From Legionella jordanis (GTDB lineage: Bacteria; Pseudomonadota; Gammaproteobacteria; Legionellales; Legionellaceae), in contig NZ_LR134383.1 in NCBI RefSeq assembly GCF_900637635.1, positions 124,001 through 188,000 on the forward strand: DNA of 64,000 nt, read 5' to 3'. A program made the position numbers and the translations under genes. The notes beneath the pieces are model-generated. The model had not been told where the DNA came from, did not search any database, and saw nothing but the letters and a program-made list of their open reading frames with translations. How positions within the stretch are numbered: position 1 is the stretch's first letter; each line of letters starts with the position of its first letter. Positions 26,971 to 35,528 of this stretch are shown one piece after another.

Positions 26971-28427
26971 TTATACTTCTGGCTGGTTAAAATAATTGAG
27001 GTTCAGCTCTCTTGCAGCCTTAACATCATCCAAACGGCGTACGGGCAAGTTATGGGGTGCTTCTTTAAGCAAATCAGCACAATGCTCCATTTCATAATGG
27101 ATTTGCTTCATGGCTTTCGTAAATGCATCCAACTCTTCCTTGCATTCAGTTTCAGTAGGCTCAATCAATAAACATTCTGGTACCAGCAAAGGAAAATAGG
27201 TGGTAGGGGCATGAAAGCCATAGTCCAACAAACGCTTGGCCAAATCCATCGCTGTAACCCCAAAGGTCTTTTTTTCCTGATTAAGACTAATGACAAATTC
27301 ATGCGTAGCCCTTCTTCCAGGGTAAGCCGGTTTAAAGCCCGCCTTACTCAACTCCGCAAGCAAATAATTGGCATTCAGTGTGGCGTATTCAGAAACGCGA
27401 AGTAATCCTTCCTTGCCAAGTACGCGAATGTAGAAATAAGCCCTCAGTAAAATTCCTGCATTGCCCATGAAGCAAGACAAGCGCCCAATGCTTTGTGGAC
27501 AATCCTCATGATTTGCCCAGCGATATTCATTATGTTCCTTAACGACAAAGGGCAGGGGGAGAAAAGGCAGTAAGCGCTTGCTTACGGCCACCGGACCTGC
27601 CCCGGGGCCGCCTCCGCCATGTGGCGTGGCAAAGGTCTTATGAAGGTTAAGATGCATAACATCAAAGCCCATGTCCCCTGGCCTCACCTTGCCTAGAATG
27701 GCATTTAAGTTGGCACCATCGTAATAGAGCAAACCGCCTGCCTGATGGACGATTTCGGCAATGTCTTTAATTTGCCTCATGAACAAGCCCAAAGTAGAGG
27801 GATTAGTCAGCATAATTCCCGCTGTTTTAGGGCCTACTTTGGTACGCAATTCTTCAAGATCAAGATCACCTTCTTTGCCGGTATTGAGCTCAATCACCTT
27901 AAAACCACACATCACAGCCGAAGCAGGGTTTGTACCGTGAGCTGCATCAGGGATTAGAATTTCGTCCCTTGCGCTATCCCCCGGGATTGGTGGTAGGCTT
28001 TTATCATTGCCACGCCGGCAAATTCCCCTTGAGAGCCTGCCATAGGAGTCAAGGAAACGCCTGCCATGCCGGTTATCTCAGTAATATAAGCTTGCAGTTC
28101 GTGGAGAATTTGTAAAAAGCCCTGGCTCGCTTTCTCAGGCGCGAGTGGGTGTCGGTTTAAAAATTCAGGCAGTGACGCTGCTTTGTGTACCCCACGCGGA
28201 TTGTATTTCATGGTGCAAGAGCCCAGGGGATAGAAATGGCTGTCTATTGAAAAATTCAATTGGGACAATCCAGTAAAATGACGGACGACTTGCAGTTCGG
28301 AACAGGCCGGTAAACGAGGGGCTTTTGTCCGTAAAAATGCGCTGGGAATGGACAATTCTCCCTGAACAGGTTTGGGAATTTGGGCAGTTGCTGTTCTATT
28401 AAGCTTTGAGCGTTCAAAAATTAACAT
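26971..28427 (-). pseudogene. gcvPB: Glycine dehydrogenase subunit 2, frameshifted
   Basis: Two frames together encode a complete P-protein C-terminal subunit (about 485 residues). The first, from the ATG at 28427, runs through [15 protein letters not shown] and [20 protein letters not shown] to [13 protein letters not shown] and a stop. The second resumes with [17 protein letters not shown] and contains the PLP lysine region [18 protein letters not shown], ending at 26971. At about 27988-27992 the coding strand has five G where six restore the frame ([11 protein letters not shown]). A single-base deletion in a homopolymer, or a sequencing error, splits the gene. If real, the glycine cleavage system lacks this subunit. 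It is the last gene of the gcv operon. Confidence 0.85.
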
Positions 28428-28729
28428 AATTTGCCCTCCGATTTCTGAATAAGATCCTTCAGTTCATCCAAATGTTTAACCGGGGTAAATTCAATAAATT
28501 GATAGTCGGCAATCTCAGCCAGATAGTAAGGATCTTGGCGAAAAACGGATTCTACATAAGCCTTGTCATTGCTAAGCGCGATAATGATGCCGCCAGTGCG
28601 TGGTTTCATTGGTCCAGAGGCTAATAAAATGCCTTGCTTGTAATAGTAATCAAGAAACTCCCGATGCGCTTGCAAATACTTATCAACGTCACTTAAAGGA
28701 GTTTTATAAGTCAGTTGGATAATGATCAT
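28421..28729 (-). CDS. YciI-like protein inside the gcv operon
   Basis: The protein has 102 residues with the ferredoxin-like alpha/beta fold of YciI proteins: a first strand [37 protein letters not shown] (His and Gly-Pro typical of the active-site pocket), [24 protein letters not shown], and EFTPVKH at the end. It overlaps gcvPA by four bases upstream and gcvPB by seven downstream, so it is translationally coupled to both. YciI proteins are small putative enzymes of uncertain reaction. A role linked to glycine or one-carbon metabolism is inferred only from this position. Confidence 0.85.
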   Translation of the reverse strand: MIIIQLTYKTPLSDVDKYLQAHREFLDYYYKQGILLASGPMKPRTGGIIIALSNDKAYVESVFRQDPYYLAEIADYQFIEFTPVKHLDELKDLIQKSEGKLC

Positions 28730-30099
28730 TCATGTTCTCCCACATGCAGAATTTGTTTAAGTGAATCGACGTAATGTTGCATTTCATCGGGCGTTCGCAT
28801 CTCCGTTGCGCAAATTAAAATGCAGTTTTTAAGTTGGGGAAAATGCGATTCCAGAGCGTAACCGCCTATTATTCCATACTGACGCAATTTCAATAGAACC
28901 TCGTCTGCAGGCTGGGATAATTTCAACACCATCTCGTGGAAAGAAGGTGCCGTAAATACTGCTTCCACGCCCTTGATGGCAAGGAGCATGGTTTTAAGTT
29001 TTTGGGTATTAAGATGGCACTGTCGGGCTACCTCAAACAATCCTTCTGCACCTAATAAGCTCATGTAGATGGTCGCTGCAGTCACCAGTAAGCCTTGATT
29101 GGTGCAAATGTTGGAAGTTGCTTTGCCCCGTCTTATATGTTGCTCTCGTGCCTGCAGAGTAAGACTAAAGCCAGGTTTGCCCTCTTTGTCCACCGTTTGG
29201 CCTATTAGACGGCCCGGCATTTGACGCACATATTGCAATCGGGTACTTAGAAAGCCGAAGTAAGGTCCACCAGAAGCAATCGGAGCACCAAGAGGTTGTC
29301 CTTCGCCACAGGCTATATCGACTCCATGCTCCCCCCATTCTCCAGGGGGGTTAAGCAGGGCGAGAGAAGTTGGATTAACACAGGCAATGCTTATCGCGCC
29401 ATGGGCATAAGCCCAATTGCTTAATTCGTCAACCAGTTCCAGGCAACCAAAAAAATTAGGCTGCGGAATCACAAGGGCTGTAATATCATCATTGTTGAAC
29501 TTCGCAAGCTCAGTCATAGAGCTAATGCCTGCCTCAAGGTCAAAAGGCAAAGTGGTGACCTCAATGTGCTGTGTGCGTACAATGGTTTCTAAAGTTTCAC
29601 GATAAAGCGGATGAAGTGTTCCTGTAACCAGCACGCGGTTGCTTTTGCTCTTTTTATTCAGTCGCACGGCCATTAATACCGCTTCAGCCAGGGCTGATGC
29701 GCCGTCATACATGGATGCGTTAGCAACATCAAGGCCAGTCAACTCAGCAATCATGGTTTGAAATTCATAAAGCAGTTGAAGCGTTCCCTGGCTTGCCTCT
29801 GCTTGATAAGGGGTATATGCGGTTAAAAACTCACCACGAGATGCAATATCCCACACGGCAGCAGGAATATGATGCTCATAACTCCCAGCGCCTAAAAAAC
29901 AGATTCCCGATTGATTTTTGTGAGCCAGCTTTTGCGCTTCTTTGAGCATGGCCATTTCAGACAGTCCCTCCGGAATATTCTTTAGCTCGCCATAAAGCAA
30001 GGACTGAGGGATTTCATCAAACAATTGTTCTATTTTTTCTACACCAATGCTTTCAAGCATGGCTTCGGTATCTGCTTTGCTGTGTGGAATATAAGGCAT
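28726..30099 (-). CDS. gcvPA: Glycine dehydrogenase subunit 1
   Basis: The protein has 457 residues, the usual length of the N-terminal half of split P-protein. Motifs include MPYIPHSKADTEAML, GICFLGAGSYEHHIPAAV, FLTAYTPYQAEASQGTLQ, YDGASALAEAVLMA, QPNFFGCLE and ARGQHIRR-like AREQHIRRGKATSNICTNQ. With GcvPB it forms the PLP decarboxylase that loads the aminomethyl group of glycine on lipoyl-GcvH. The start lies two bases after the gcvH stop. This subunit appears intact, unlike gcvPB. Confidence 0.95.
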   Translation of the reverse strand: MPYIPHSKADTEAMLESIGVEKIEQLFDEIPQSLLYGELKNIPEGLSEMAMLKEAQKLAHKNQSGICFLGAGSYEHHIPAAVWDIASRGEFLTAYTPYQAEASQGTLQLLYEFQTMIAELTGLDVANASMYDGASALAEAVLMAVRLNKKSKSNRVLVTGTLHPLYRETLETIVRTQHIEVTTLPFDLEAGISSMTELAKFNNDDITALVIPQPNFFGCLELVDELSNWAYAHGAISIACVNPTSLALLNPPGEWGEHGVDIACGEGQPLGAPIASGGPYFGFLSTRLQYVRQMPGRLIGQTVDKEGKPGFSLTLQAREQHIRRGKATSNICTNQGLLVTAATIYMSLLGAEGLFEVARQCHLNTQKLKTMLLAIKGVEAVFTAPSFHEMVLKLSQPADEVLLKLRQYGIIGGYALESHFPQLKNCILICATEMRTPDEMQHYVDSLKQILHVGEHE

Positions 30100-30101
30100 T
30101 A

Positions 30102-30479
30102 TTAATGTTCCTCATCAATTTCGTTTTGATATTCCTCTTCACTTAGGAGGTCATTTAATTCTTCTTCATCTCTTGCCTGAATTTTGACTAGCCAGCCCTC
30201 ACCATAAGGATCTTTATTCAAGAGAGCAGGGTTTTCACTAACTTCCTGATTGACCGCGACAATGACACCGCTTATTGGCGCATAAACATCGGAGGCTGCC
30301 TTTACAGATTCAACTACTGCGATTTCTTCGCCTGCGTTGATTTCATCACCTTCTTCCGGCAAATCAACAAAAACCATATCGCCGAGCAGTTCCTGTGCAT
30401 GTTCGGTAATGCCAACGGTGAATTCGTTGCCGTCTGCTCTCAACCATTCGTGGGTTTTAGTAAATTTTAAATCTGCCAT
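30102..30479 (-). CDS. gcvH: Glycine cleavage H protein
   Basis: The 125-residue lipoyl carrier protein shuttles the aminomethyl intermediate between P, T and L proteins. The lipoylated Lys lies in [46 protein letters not shown] is the family N-terminus (shown here only as a landmark split by Thr18). The C-terminal tail is acidic ([13 protein letters not shown]). It follows gcvT by seven bases and precedes gcvPA. Confidence 0.96.
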   Translation of the reverse strand: MADLKFTKTHEWLRADGNEFTVGITEHAQELLGDMVFVDLPEEGDEINAGEEIAVVESVKAASDVYAPISGVIVAVNQEVSENPALLNKDPYGEGWLVKIQARDEEELNDLLSEEEYQNEIDEEH

Positions 30480-30486
30480 GTTAACC

Positions 30487-31605
30487 TCATTTCTTATTAT
30501 TAATTTTTAACTGACTCCAGCGCTCAAGTATTTTTCCCTGTTTCACGAATCTTGGTTTGCCCACTTTAGCCGGAATTTGTTTATCCCGAATTTCTACAAG
30601 GACTTTATCTCCAGTCGCGTTAGGTACTCTGGCTAAAGCAATGGATTGACCTAAAGTGGCAGAATAGCCACCGCTGGTTATAAGGCCTTCCCCAATGCCC
30701 TCGACAATAACGCGCTGACCGGAGCGCATAATTCCCTTATCTTCAAGCAGCAAACCGACGAGTTTTCTTTTAATGCCATGTTGCTTCTGGGATAATAATG
30801 CCCCCATACCGATAAAACCGCGATCTTCAGGCTGCCATTTTACAGTCCATTCAAGTCCAGATTCCAAGGGAGTGCTAAGTTCATCCATATCCTGCCCGTA
30901 AAGAAGCAGGCCTGCTTCCAGTCGAAGTGTGTCCCTTGCTCCGAGACCACAGGGTTTGACTCCCACTTTTATGAGAGAAGACCATAATTCAGTAATCTCT
31001 TCTTTCGGAAGAATAATCTCAAGGCCATCCTCTCCGGTATACCCTGTGCGTGCAAAAAACCAATGGCCCACGTCAACGCATTCGAAACTGGTCAAAGTGG
31101 ATACTGCGTCTGCTTGTGCCGGACTTAAAATGGCCAGGGTTTTTTCAATGGCTTCCGGACCTTGAACAGCTACCATGGCCAAATCATTGCGTTCCTGAAG
31201 ACCAACTGAGAAACCTTCACTTTTTTCACGAATCCAGGCTAAATCACGACTGCGGGTGGCTGAATTTAATACCAGACGATAATTGTCTGATGCTCTTTGA
31301 TAGACGATTAAATCATCGATGATGCCTCCATGCTCGTTGCACATGCAACTGTAGAGTGCCCGCCCCGTATGTGACAATTGATCAACATCATTGGTTAGTA
31401 ATTTTCTTAAGAACTGACGACCGCCAGCGCCTAAGACATCGACTACTGTCATGTGGGAAACATCGAATATACCTGCATGTTCGCGTACTTGATTATGTTC
31501 CTCAAGCTGTGAACCATAATGCAATGGCATTTCCCATCCATGAAAATCAACCATTTTGGCACCCATTGCGATATGCATAGCATGCAGTGGCGTCTTTGCG
31601 ATCAT
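30487..31605 (-). CDS. gcvT: Glycine cleavage T protein (aminomethyltransferase)
   Basis: The 372-residue enzyme transfers the methylene carbon from aminomethyl-lipoyl H-protein to tetrahydrofolate and releases ammonia. Motifs are [45 protein letters not shown] and the catalytic-region Asp in [13 protein letters not shown], with [19 protein letters not shown]. It is first in the operon. AGAGGG lies 6 bases before the ATG, and a sigma-70-like promoter lies 33-60 bases upstream, so the leader is too short for a glycine riboswitch. Confidence 0.96.
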   Translation of the reverse strand: MIAKTPLHAMHIAMGAKMVDFHGWEMPLHYGSQLEEHNQVREHAGIFDVSHMTVVDVLGAGGRQFLRKLLTNDVDQLSHTGRALYSCMCNEHGGIIDDLIVYQRASDNYRLVLNSATRSRDLAWIREKSEGFSVGLQERNDLAMVAVQGPEAIEKTLAILSPAQADAVSTLTSFECVDVGHWFFARTGYTGEDGLEIILPKEEITELWSSLIKVGVKPCGLGARDTLRLEAGLLLYGQDMDELSTPLESGLEWTVKWQPEDRGFIGMGALLSQKQHGIKRKLVGLLLEDKGIMRSGQRVIVEGIGEGLITSGGYSATLGQSIALARVPNATGDKVLVEIRDKQIPAKVGKPRFVKQGKILERWSQLKINNKK

Positions 31606-31637
31606 AATATCCCTCTTTTGGCGCGTTGGTGCGAATG

Positions 31638-31665
31638 ATTATACCGAGATGTACTGCCGCGACAA
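31638..31665 (-). promoter_or_regulatory. Promoter of the gcv operon
   Basis: Read on the minus strand, TTGTCG (31665-31660), a 16-base spacer and a perfect TATAAT (31643-31638) precede gcvT. The predicted untranslated leader is about 25-30 bases. Confidence 0.5.
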
Positions 31666-31810
31666 GAGCGTATGACTCATCTTTGTATTCGCAGTTATTA
31701 ATTTGCTAATAAAGAGCCGGGCCTATTAACGGGGCTGAAGACCTTTTCCATTAACATGGAAAGGGCAAGTACTATTATGATAGATGATAATCCAGGTTTA
31801 TCTAGGGCCG

Positions 31811-32560
31811 TTAGGCAATTTTTTCGTCTAAGATTTGTTCAACAAAGCGTTTCAGTTTTTGGTAATGTGTTCCTTGCCAATAAATACGATGGCAATTTAT
31901 ACAGCGCGTAAATTGTTCATAATGTTTTTTGGTTAAGGCCTGAAGGTGCATGATGACTTCCGCTTTAGGTACTGCTTTGAGCTCACCATTGCATTCCAAG
32001 CATCGACTAAAGGGTTTACAGGCTTGGTACAAATCAAACCGTTTTAATACTTCTGAAATCTGCGTTAGAGGTTTATTGCTTCTTAGCCAATAGCCATGTG
32101 TAATGATCTTATGTTTTAAGAGACCCACATCCCGTGTAAGAATAATCCTCTTCTCCGCTTGGCTTCGCTGGATAATCTCGGAGTCAGCAAAATTGTTTTG
32201 GTAAGCGCTATCAAAGCCAAGGAGCCTAAGATATCTTGCCAATTTCCCCAAGTGGACATCCAGTATAAATGCAGTATTGCGAAGCGGCTTCGCCCTTAAA
32301 TGAGTCAAGGTGCTGATGTCGAACGACTCAAAAACAGGATAAACAGCAATGTGGTCCCCACCTTTAACTTGATAGGAAAAGTTAACCGATTGTCCGTTAA
32401 CCAAAATGAGATCCACCTCAGCATGAGGAACCCCTAAGGATTCGATCAGGTCTTTAATCGCTGTCCTTGCTGCCACTGCGTGTTCAAACCCTTGATTACG
32501 TTTCTGCAAGGTGAGGAAATCGTTTAATTCTTCATAAAAACGCAGCCATACTTTATTCAT
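31811..32560 (-). CDS. Mut7-C RNase-like protein with ubiquitin-like domain
   Basis: The protein has 249 residues. The N-terminal part (residues 1-80) is a ThiS/MoaD-like beta-grasp (LILVNGQSVNFSYQVKGGDHIAVYPVF). The C-terminal Mut7-C domain is a PIN-type nuclease fold with acidic residues in FILDVHLGKLARYLRLLGFD and RIILTRDVGLL, and a zinc ribbon of two Cys pairs (CLECNG and CINCHR). The family is Mut7-C ubiquitin/RNAse. Activity is predicted from homology to Mut-7 and is not proven for bacterial proteins. It lies 21 bases downstream of the permease gene, probably in one transcript with it. Confidence 0.88.
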   Translation of the reverse strand: MNKVWLRFYEELNDFLTLQKRNQGFEHAVAARTAIKDLIESLGVPHAEVDLILVNGQSVNFSYQVKGGDHIAVYPVFESFDISTLTHLRAKPLRNTAFILDVHLGKLARYLRLLGFDSAYQNNFADSEIIQRSQAEKRIILTRDVGLLKHKIITHGYWLRSNKPLTQISEVLKRFDLYQACKPFSRCLECNGELKAVPKAEVIMHLQALTKKHYEQFTRCINCHRIYWQGTHYQKLKRFVEQILDEKIA

Positions 32561-32581
32561 TTGTTGCTCAATAACAGGACA

Positions 32582-34285
32582 TCAAACATTAAAATAAAGA
32601 TTGATCTCGGACTTATTATCAACCATCGAGCGTTCAAATTTATCCGGATAGACGCCGATTAGGAAGTCACTCAGGCCATAAGAAAAGGCTTCCTCCTCCA
32701 AAAAAGAGGTTTTCTTTTGATTGACAAAAGGCAAAATCAATAAATCCCCCTCATACTGAATTTTTACTGCCACATCAATTTGATCATAGGACAAAATAAC
32801 ATTGATGCTGCTTATCGCCAGATGGCCATGAAGCAAATGGTGCATGATGGAACCAATAGTCAATGCAATTCTTTCCATATGATAAGAATCAATTTTCCAT
32901 TGTTTGCCACGTGCCAAGATAAATTCTTTCAGCTTTTCGGCAGAGGACTCTTGTTCATCACCAAAGCTGAATACAGCTTGCTTACGAATGCCTAAACGAA
33001 ATAGCAGATGCAAGGATAAGGCGACAATCACCGATAAGGACAGGGAAGTGCAGGTAATGGCTTGTAAAAGGGGTGGCAAGCTATTATAAAACCCAGGATA
33101 AATCTCCTTGCTGAGACCAAACAATAACGCCAAACCGATTACATAAGTCATCCTGGTATCAATGTTTCGGGAGGTCATGACTTCGATGCCACCGACAATC
33201 ATAAAACTACCGGTGAACATCAACGCCGGCCCTATAACGGACATGGGCATGATGAGCAGTAAAGACGCGAACTTTGGTAGCAGGGATAAAAGCAGCAACA
33301 ACACACTGGCTGCAAAGGCGATGTAACGGCTGGTAGCTCCTGTTGCTGTGGAGACTCCCACCAGACTTGGTCCGGTGCTAATCCCGGGTATACCGAATAA
33401 GCCCGCCACAATTGCGCCAAGGCCATCAGCAAAAACGCCTCCTTTGATGGATTTTAAATCAGGGTTTTTCCAGGAAGAATCGTTGATTTTCTGGCAGGTA
33501 GTTATCACCCCCACAGTTCTTAATGCAGCAGCAATGCTGGCTACAAAAAAGGGCAGGATAAGGGAAAAAGAAAAGTGATAAGAGATAAATTGCACATGAG
33601 GCAGGGCAAAAAACGGTATGTTTTTAAGTTCGGCAATTTTCTCAGGCGCAATGGAGCCCAATAAGTATGCGCTAAGGAAGCCAATTGCAAGGCCCAGGAA
33701 AGAGCAAACCAATTTAATGATGCCTCGCCACCAGATGCTAAGGCTTACCATCGTGCCTAAGGTAAGAAGGCCAATAAAAATATGTCTTTCAAAATTTAAA
33801 GAATCAACGCGTGCAATCCCTAAAAACTGGTTTAAACCTTCAAGACCCAATTCAATGCCGACAATTGCAATGATAAATCCTGAAATTCCAGGAGGAAAAA
33901 TGGCACGCAGCTGATAAACAAATCGCGAAAAAAGCACTTCCATTAAGCCAGAAAAAATGGTCATTCCTAAAACCAAAGGCAATCCTCCGGCGTCTGCTGC
34001 TAAAAGAGAAGCTTTAAGATAAATGGCCGATACCACAGGTGCGGCCAGATAACCTGAACCCACAGGAGGCCGCAAAGCCTGGATGGAAGTGGCTACGGCT
34101 AGGGCAATCATGCCCATCCTTACAGCATCCAAAGCAATGTCACTGGTCAAATGAGCCGCTCTAACAACAATGATGATGAGTACAAGATAGACAGACATCA
34201 ATAATACGTGTTGCAAGGCAAGTAGAAATAGTTTCACCAAAGGTGGTTTGTCATTGACACCATAAATTAATTCTTCATTATTCAT
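32582..34285 (-). CDS. SLC23/NCS2-type permease with extra C-terminal domain
   Basis: The protein has 567 residues. Residues 1-435 form the transporter: a nucleobase/ascorbate (xanthine-uracil) permease core with motifs SGFIIAIVGIELGLEGL, GLFGIPGISTGPSLVGVSTATGATSRY and a long membrane series ending SLSVIVALSLHLLF. Residues about 445-567 are soluble and begin EKLKEFILARGKQWKIDSYHMERIALTIG, which has the look of the N-box helix of anti-sigma/histidine-kinase-like ATPases, then VILSYDQIDVAVKIQYEGDLL. Such a cytosolic tail is unusual in this family and may regulate transport. Substrate not determined; purines or uracil are likely. Confidence 0.82.
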   Translation of the reverse strand: MNNEELIYGVNDKPPLVKLFLLALQHVLLMSVYLVLIIIVVRAAHLTSDIALDAVRMGMIALAVATSIQALRPPVGSGYLAAPVVSAIYLKASLLAADAGGLPLVLGMTIFSGLMEVLFSRFVYQLRAIFPPGISGFIIAIVGIELGLEGLNQFLGIARVDSLNFERHIFIGLLTLGTMVSLSIWWRGIIKLVCSFLGLAIGFLSAYLLGSIAPEKIAELKNIPFFALPHVQFISYHFSFSLILPFFVASIAAALRTVGVITTCQKINDSSWKNPDLKSIKGGVFADGLGAIVAGLFGIPGISTGPSLVGVSTATGATSRYIAFAASVLLLLLSLLPKFASLLLIMPMSVIGPALMFTGSFMIVGGIEVMTSRNIDTRMTYVIGLALLFGLSKEIYPGFYNSLPPLLQAITCTSLSLSVIVALSLHLLFRLGIRKQAVFSFGDEQESSAEKLKEFILARGKQWKIDSYHMERIALTIGSIMHHLLHGHLAISSINVILSYDQIDVAVKIQYEGDLLILPFVNQKKTSFLEEEAFSYGLSDFLIGVYPDKFERSMVDNKSEINLYFNV

Positions 34286-34450
34286 TCATAATCCAGCTGT
34301 TTTATCTGTTTTAATTCTACACAATATTGGCAGCATAGCTATCCATAAATCTTCAGATCGGTTATTGAATTGCTTTACAGGAAAGGAGGCGGTTTAACTT
34401 GAATTTTAACATGCAATCGGTTGAAATCAGCTAATGCCTGAGATAAGCAA

Positions 34451-35437
34451 ATGAGGATCGTTTTGTTTGAGAAATTAAAAATAAGCAAATGGATAATTGG
34501 ATTTTTTGTTTTTATTCTCATCCTGCTTGTCTACATTCACTTTACAGAACTGAGCAAATTTGTACTTTTATTGCGGCAAATAAAACCGCTTTGGTTCTTG
34601 CTTGCCTTATTATTTCAAGTTGGCACCTACGCTTGTCTGGCTGCTGTGTGGTGGATTGCTCTTAGCTATTTGCAGGAAAACATTCTTTTTAAGAATCTTC
34701 TGCTATTAAGCCTTGCGCAATTATTTGTAAATCAAACCATCCCCAGTAGTGGCTTAAGCGGAACAACCGTGGTCACGCAATTTTTGCTCAAGCGCGACAT
34801 ATCGACCAAAGCCATCGCTTTAGCCATTGCTTTAAATGTCTTCGCGCGCCAGATTTCCTATATTTTAGTATTCATCTTGTCAATTGCGATTCTTTGGCTG
34901 AACCACGGCTTGGGTAAGGCGCTGATTATTTTGACGGTAATTTTTACCAGCATCATGGTCATTATTTTTGCCGGGGCAGCTGTTCTTTGGATTCTGGCAC
35001 GCAAAAATAAGCTGCCTTCGATACTTAAACGCCATAAAAACCTCGAATCACTTGTTTCGGCCATTAAAAAATTAAATCCCAGGCTGCTGTTGGATGTACG
35101 CGTTAGTTTGCCTGCCATTGCGTTATCAATTGCCATTTTTATTTTTGATTCATTAACCCTGTGGATGATTCTTTTGGCTCTAGGCATTCATTTAAATTTT
35201 GCTTTGGTTTTTTCAGCGCAAGTCATAGCACAAGCGGTTGCAACCCTCTCCTTTGTGCCTGGAGGTCTTGGTGTTTTTGAAGGAAGTTTAACGGGGGTGT
35301 TGCATTTGCTGGGCTTAAGCATAGAACCTGCTTTGGCAGCAACCATTCTTTTTCGAGGCTTAACGTACTGGCTGCCGATGATCCCAGGATTTTTTATCAC
35401 CCAGAAAGAAGCTCGTAAAAAGAAAAAACAAGAATAA
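34451..35437 (+). CDS. YbhN/AglD-type flippase-like membrane protein
   Basis: The protein has 328 residues with about eight membrane segments (WIIGFFVFILILLVYIHF, ALLFQVGTYACLAAVWWIAL, and so on). Motifs are LFVNQTIPSSGLSG near residue 95 and FVPGGLGVFEGSLTGVL near 275, with a Pro-Gly-Gly-Leu-Gly-Glu pattern typical of the lysylphosphatidylglycerol synthetase membrane domain (UPF0104, YbhN). No catalytic LPG domain is attached. It is probably a lipid transporter or synthase partner. The gene diverges from the permease gene upstream and has its own start after a 165-base gap. Confidence 0.82.
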   Translation: MRIVLFEKLKISKWIIGFFVFILILLVYIHFTELSKFVLLLRQIKPLWFLLALLFQVGTYACLAAVWWIALSYLQENILFKNLLLLSLAQLFVNQTIPSSGLSGTTVVTQFLLKRDISTKAIALAIALNVFARQISYILVFILSIAILWLNHGLGKALIILTVIFTSIMVIIFAGAAVLWILARKNKLPSILKRHKNLESLVSAIKKLNPRLLLDVRVSLPAIALSIAIFIFDSLTLWMILLALGIHLNFALVFSAQVIAQAVATLSFVPGGLGVFEGSLTGVLHLLGLSIEPALAATILFRGLTYWLPMIPGFFITQKEARKKKKQE

Positions 35438-35528
35438 AAGGGTATTTTTCTGTTTTACCCCCATCAGTGGGATTGCACTTAAACCATGTTTGCCTTAAGC
35501 ATCTACCATCCACCATTTGATTAAGGCA

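Noticed and set aside
31741-31765. Hairpin CCTTTTCCA / TGGAAAGGG as a terminator
   Set aside because: No T tract on either strand and a weak stem. It may be chance.
31606-31810. Glycine riboswitch before gcvT
   Set aside because: A TATAAT promoter sits only about 33 bases before the ATG, and the region lacks the tandem aptamer features.
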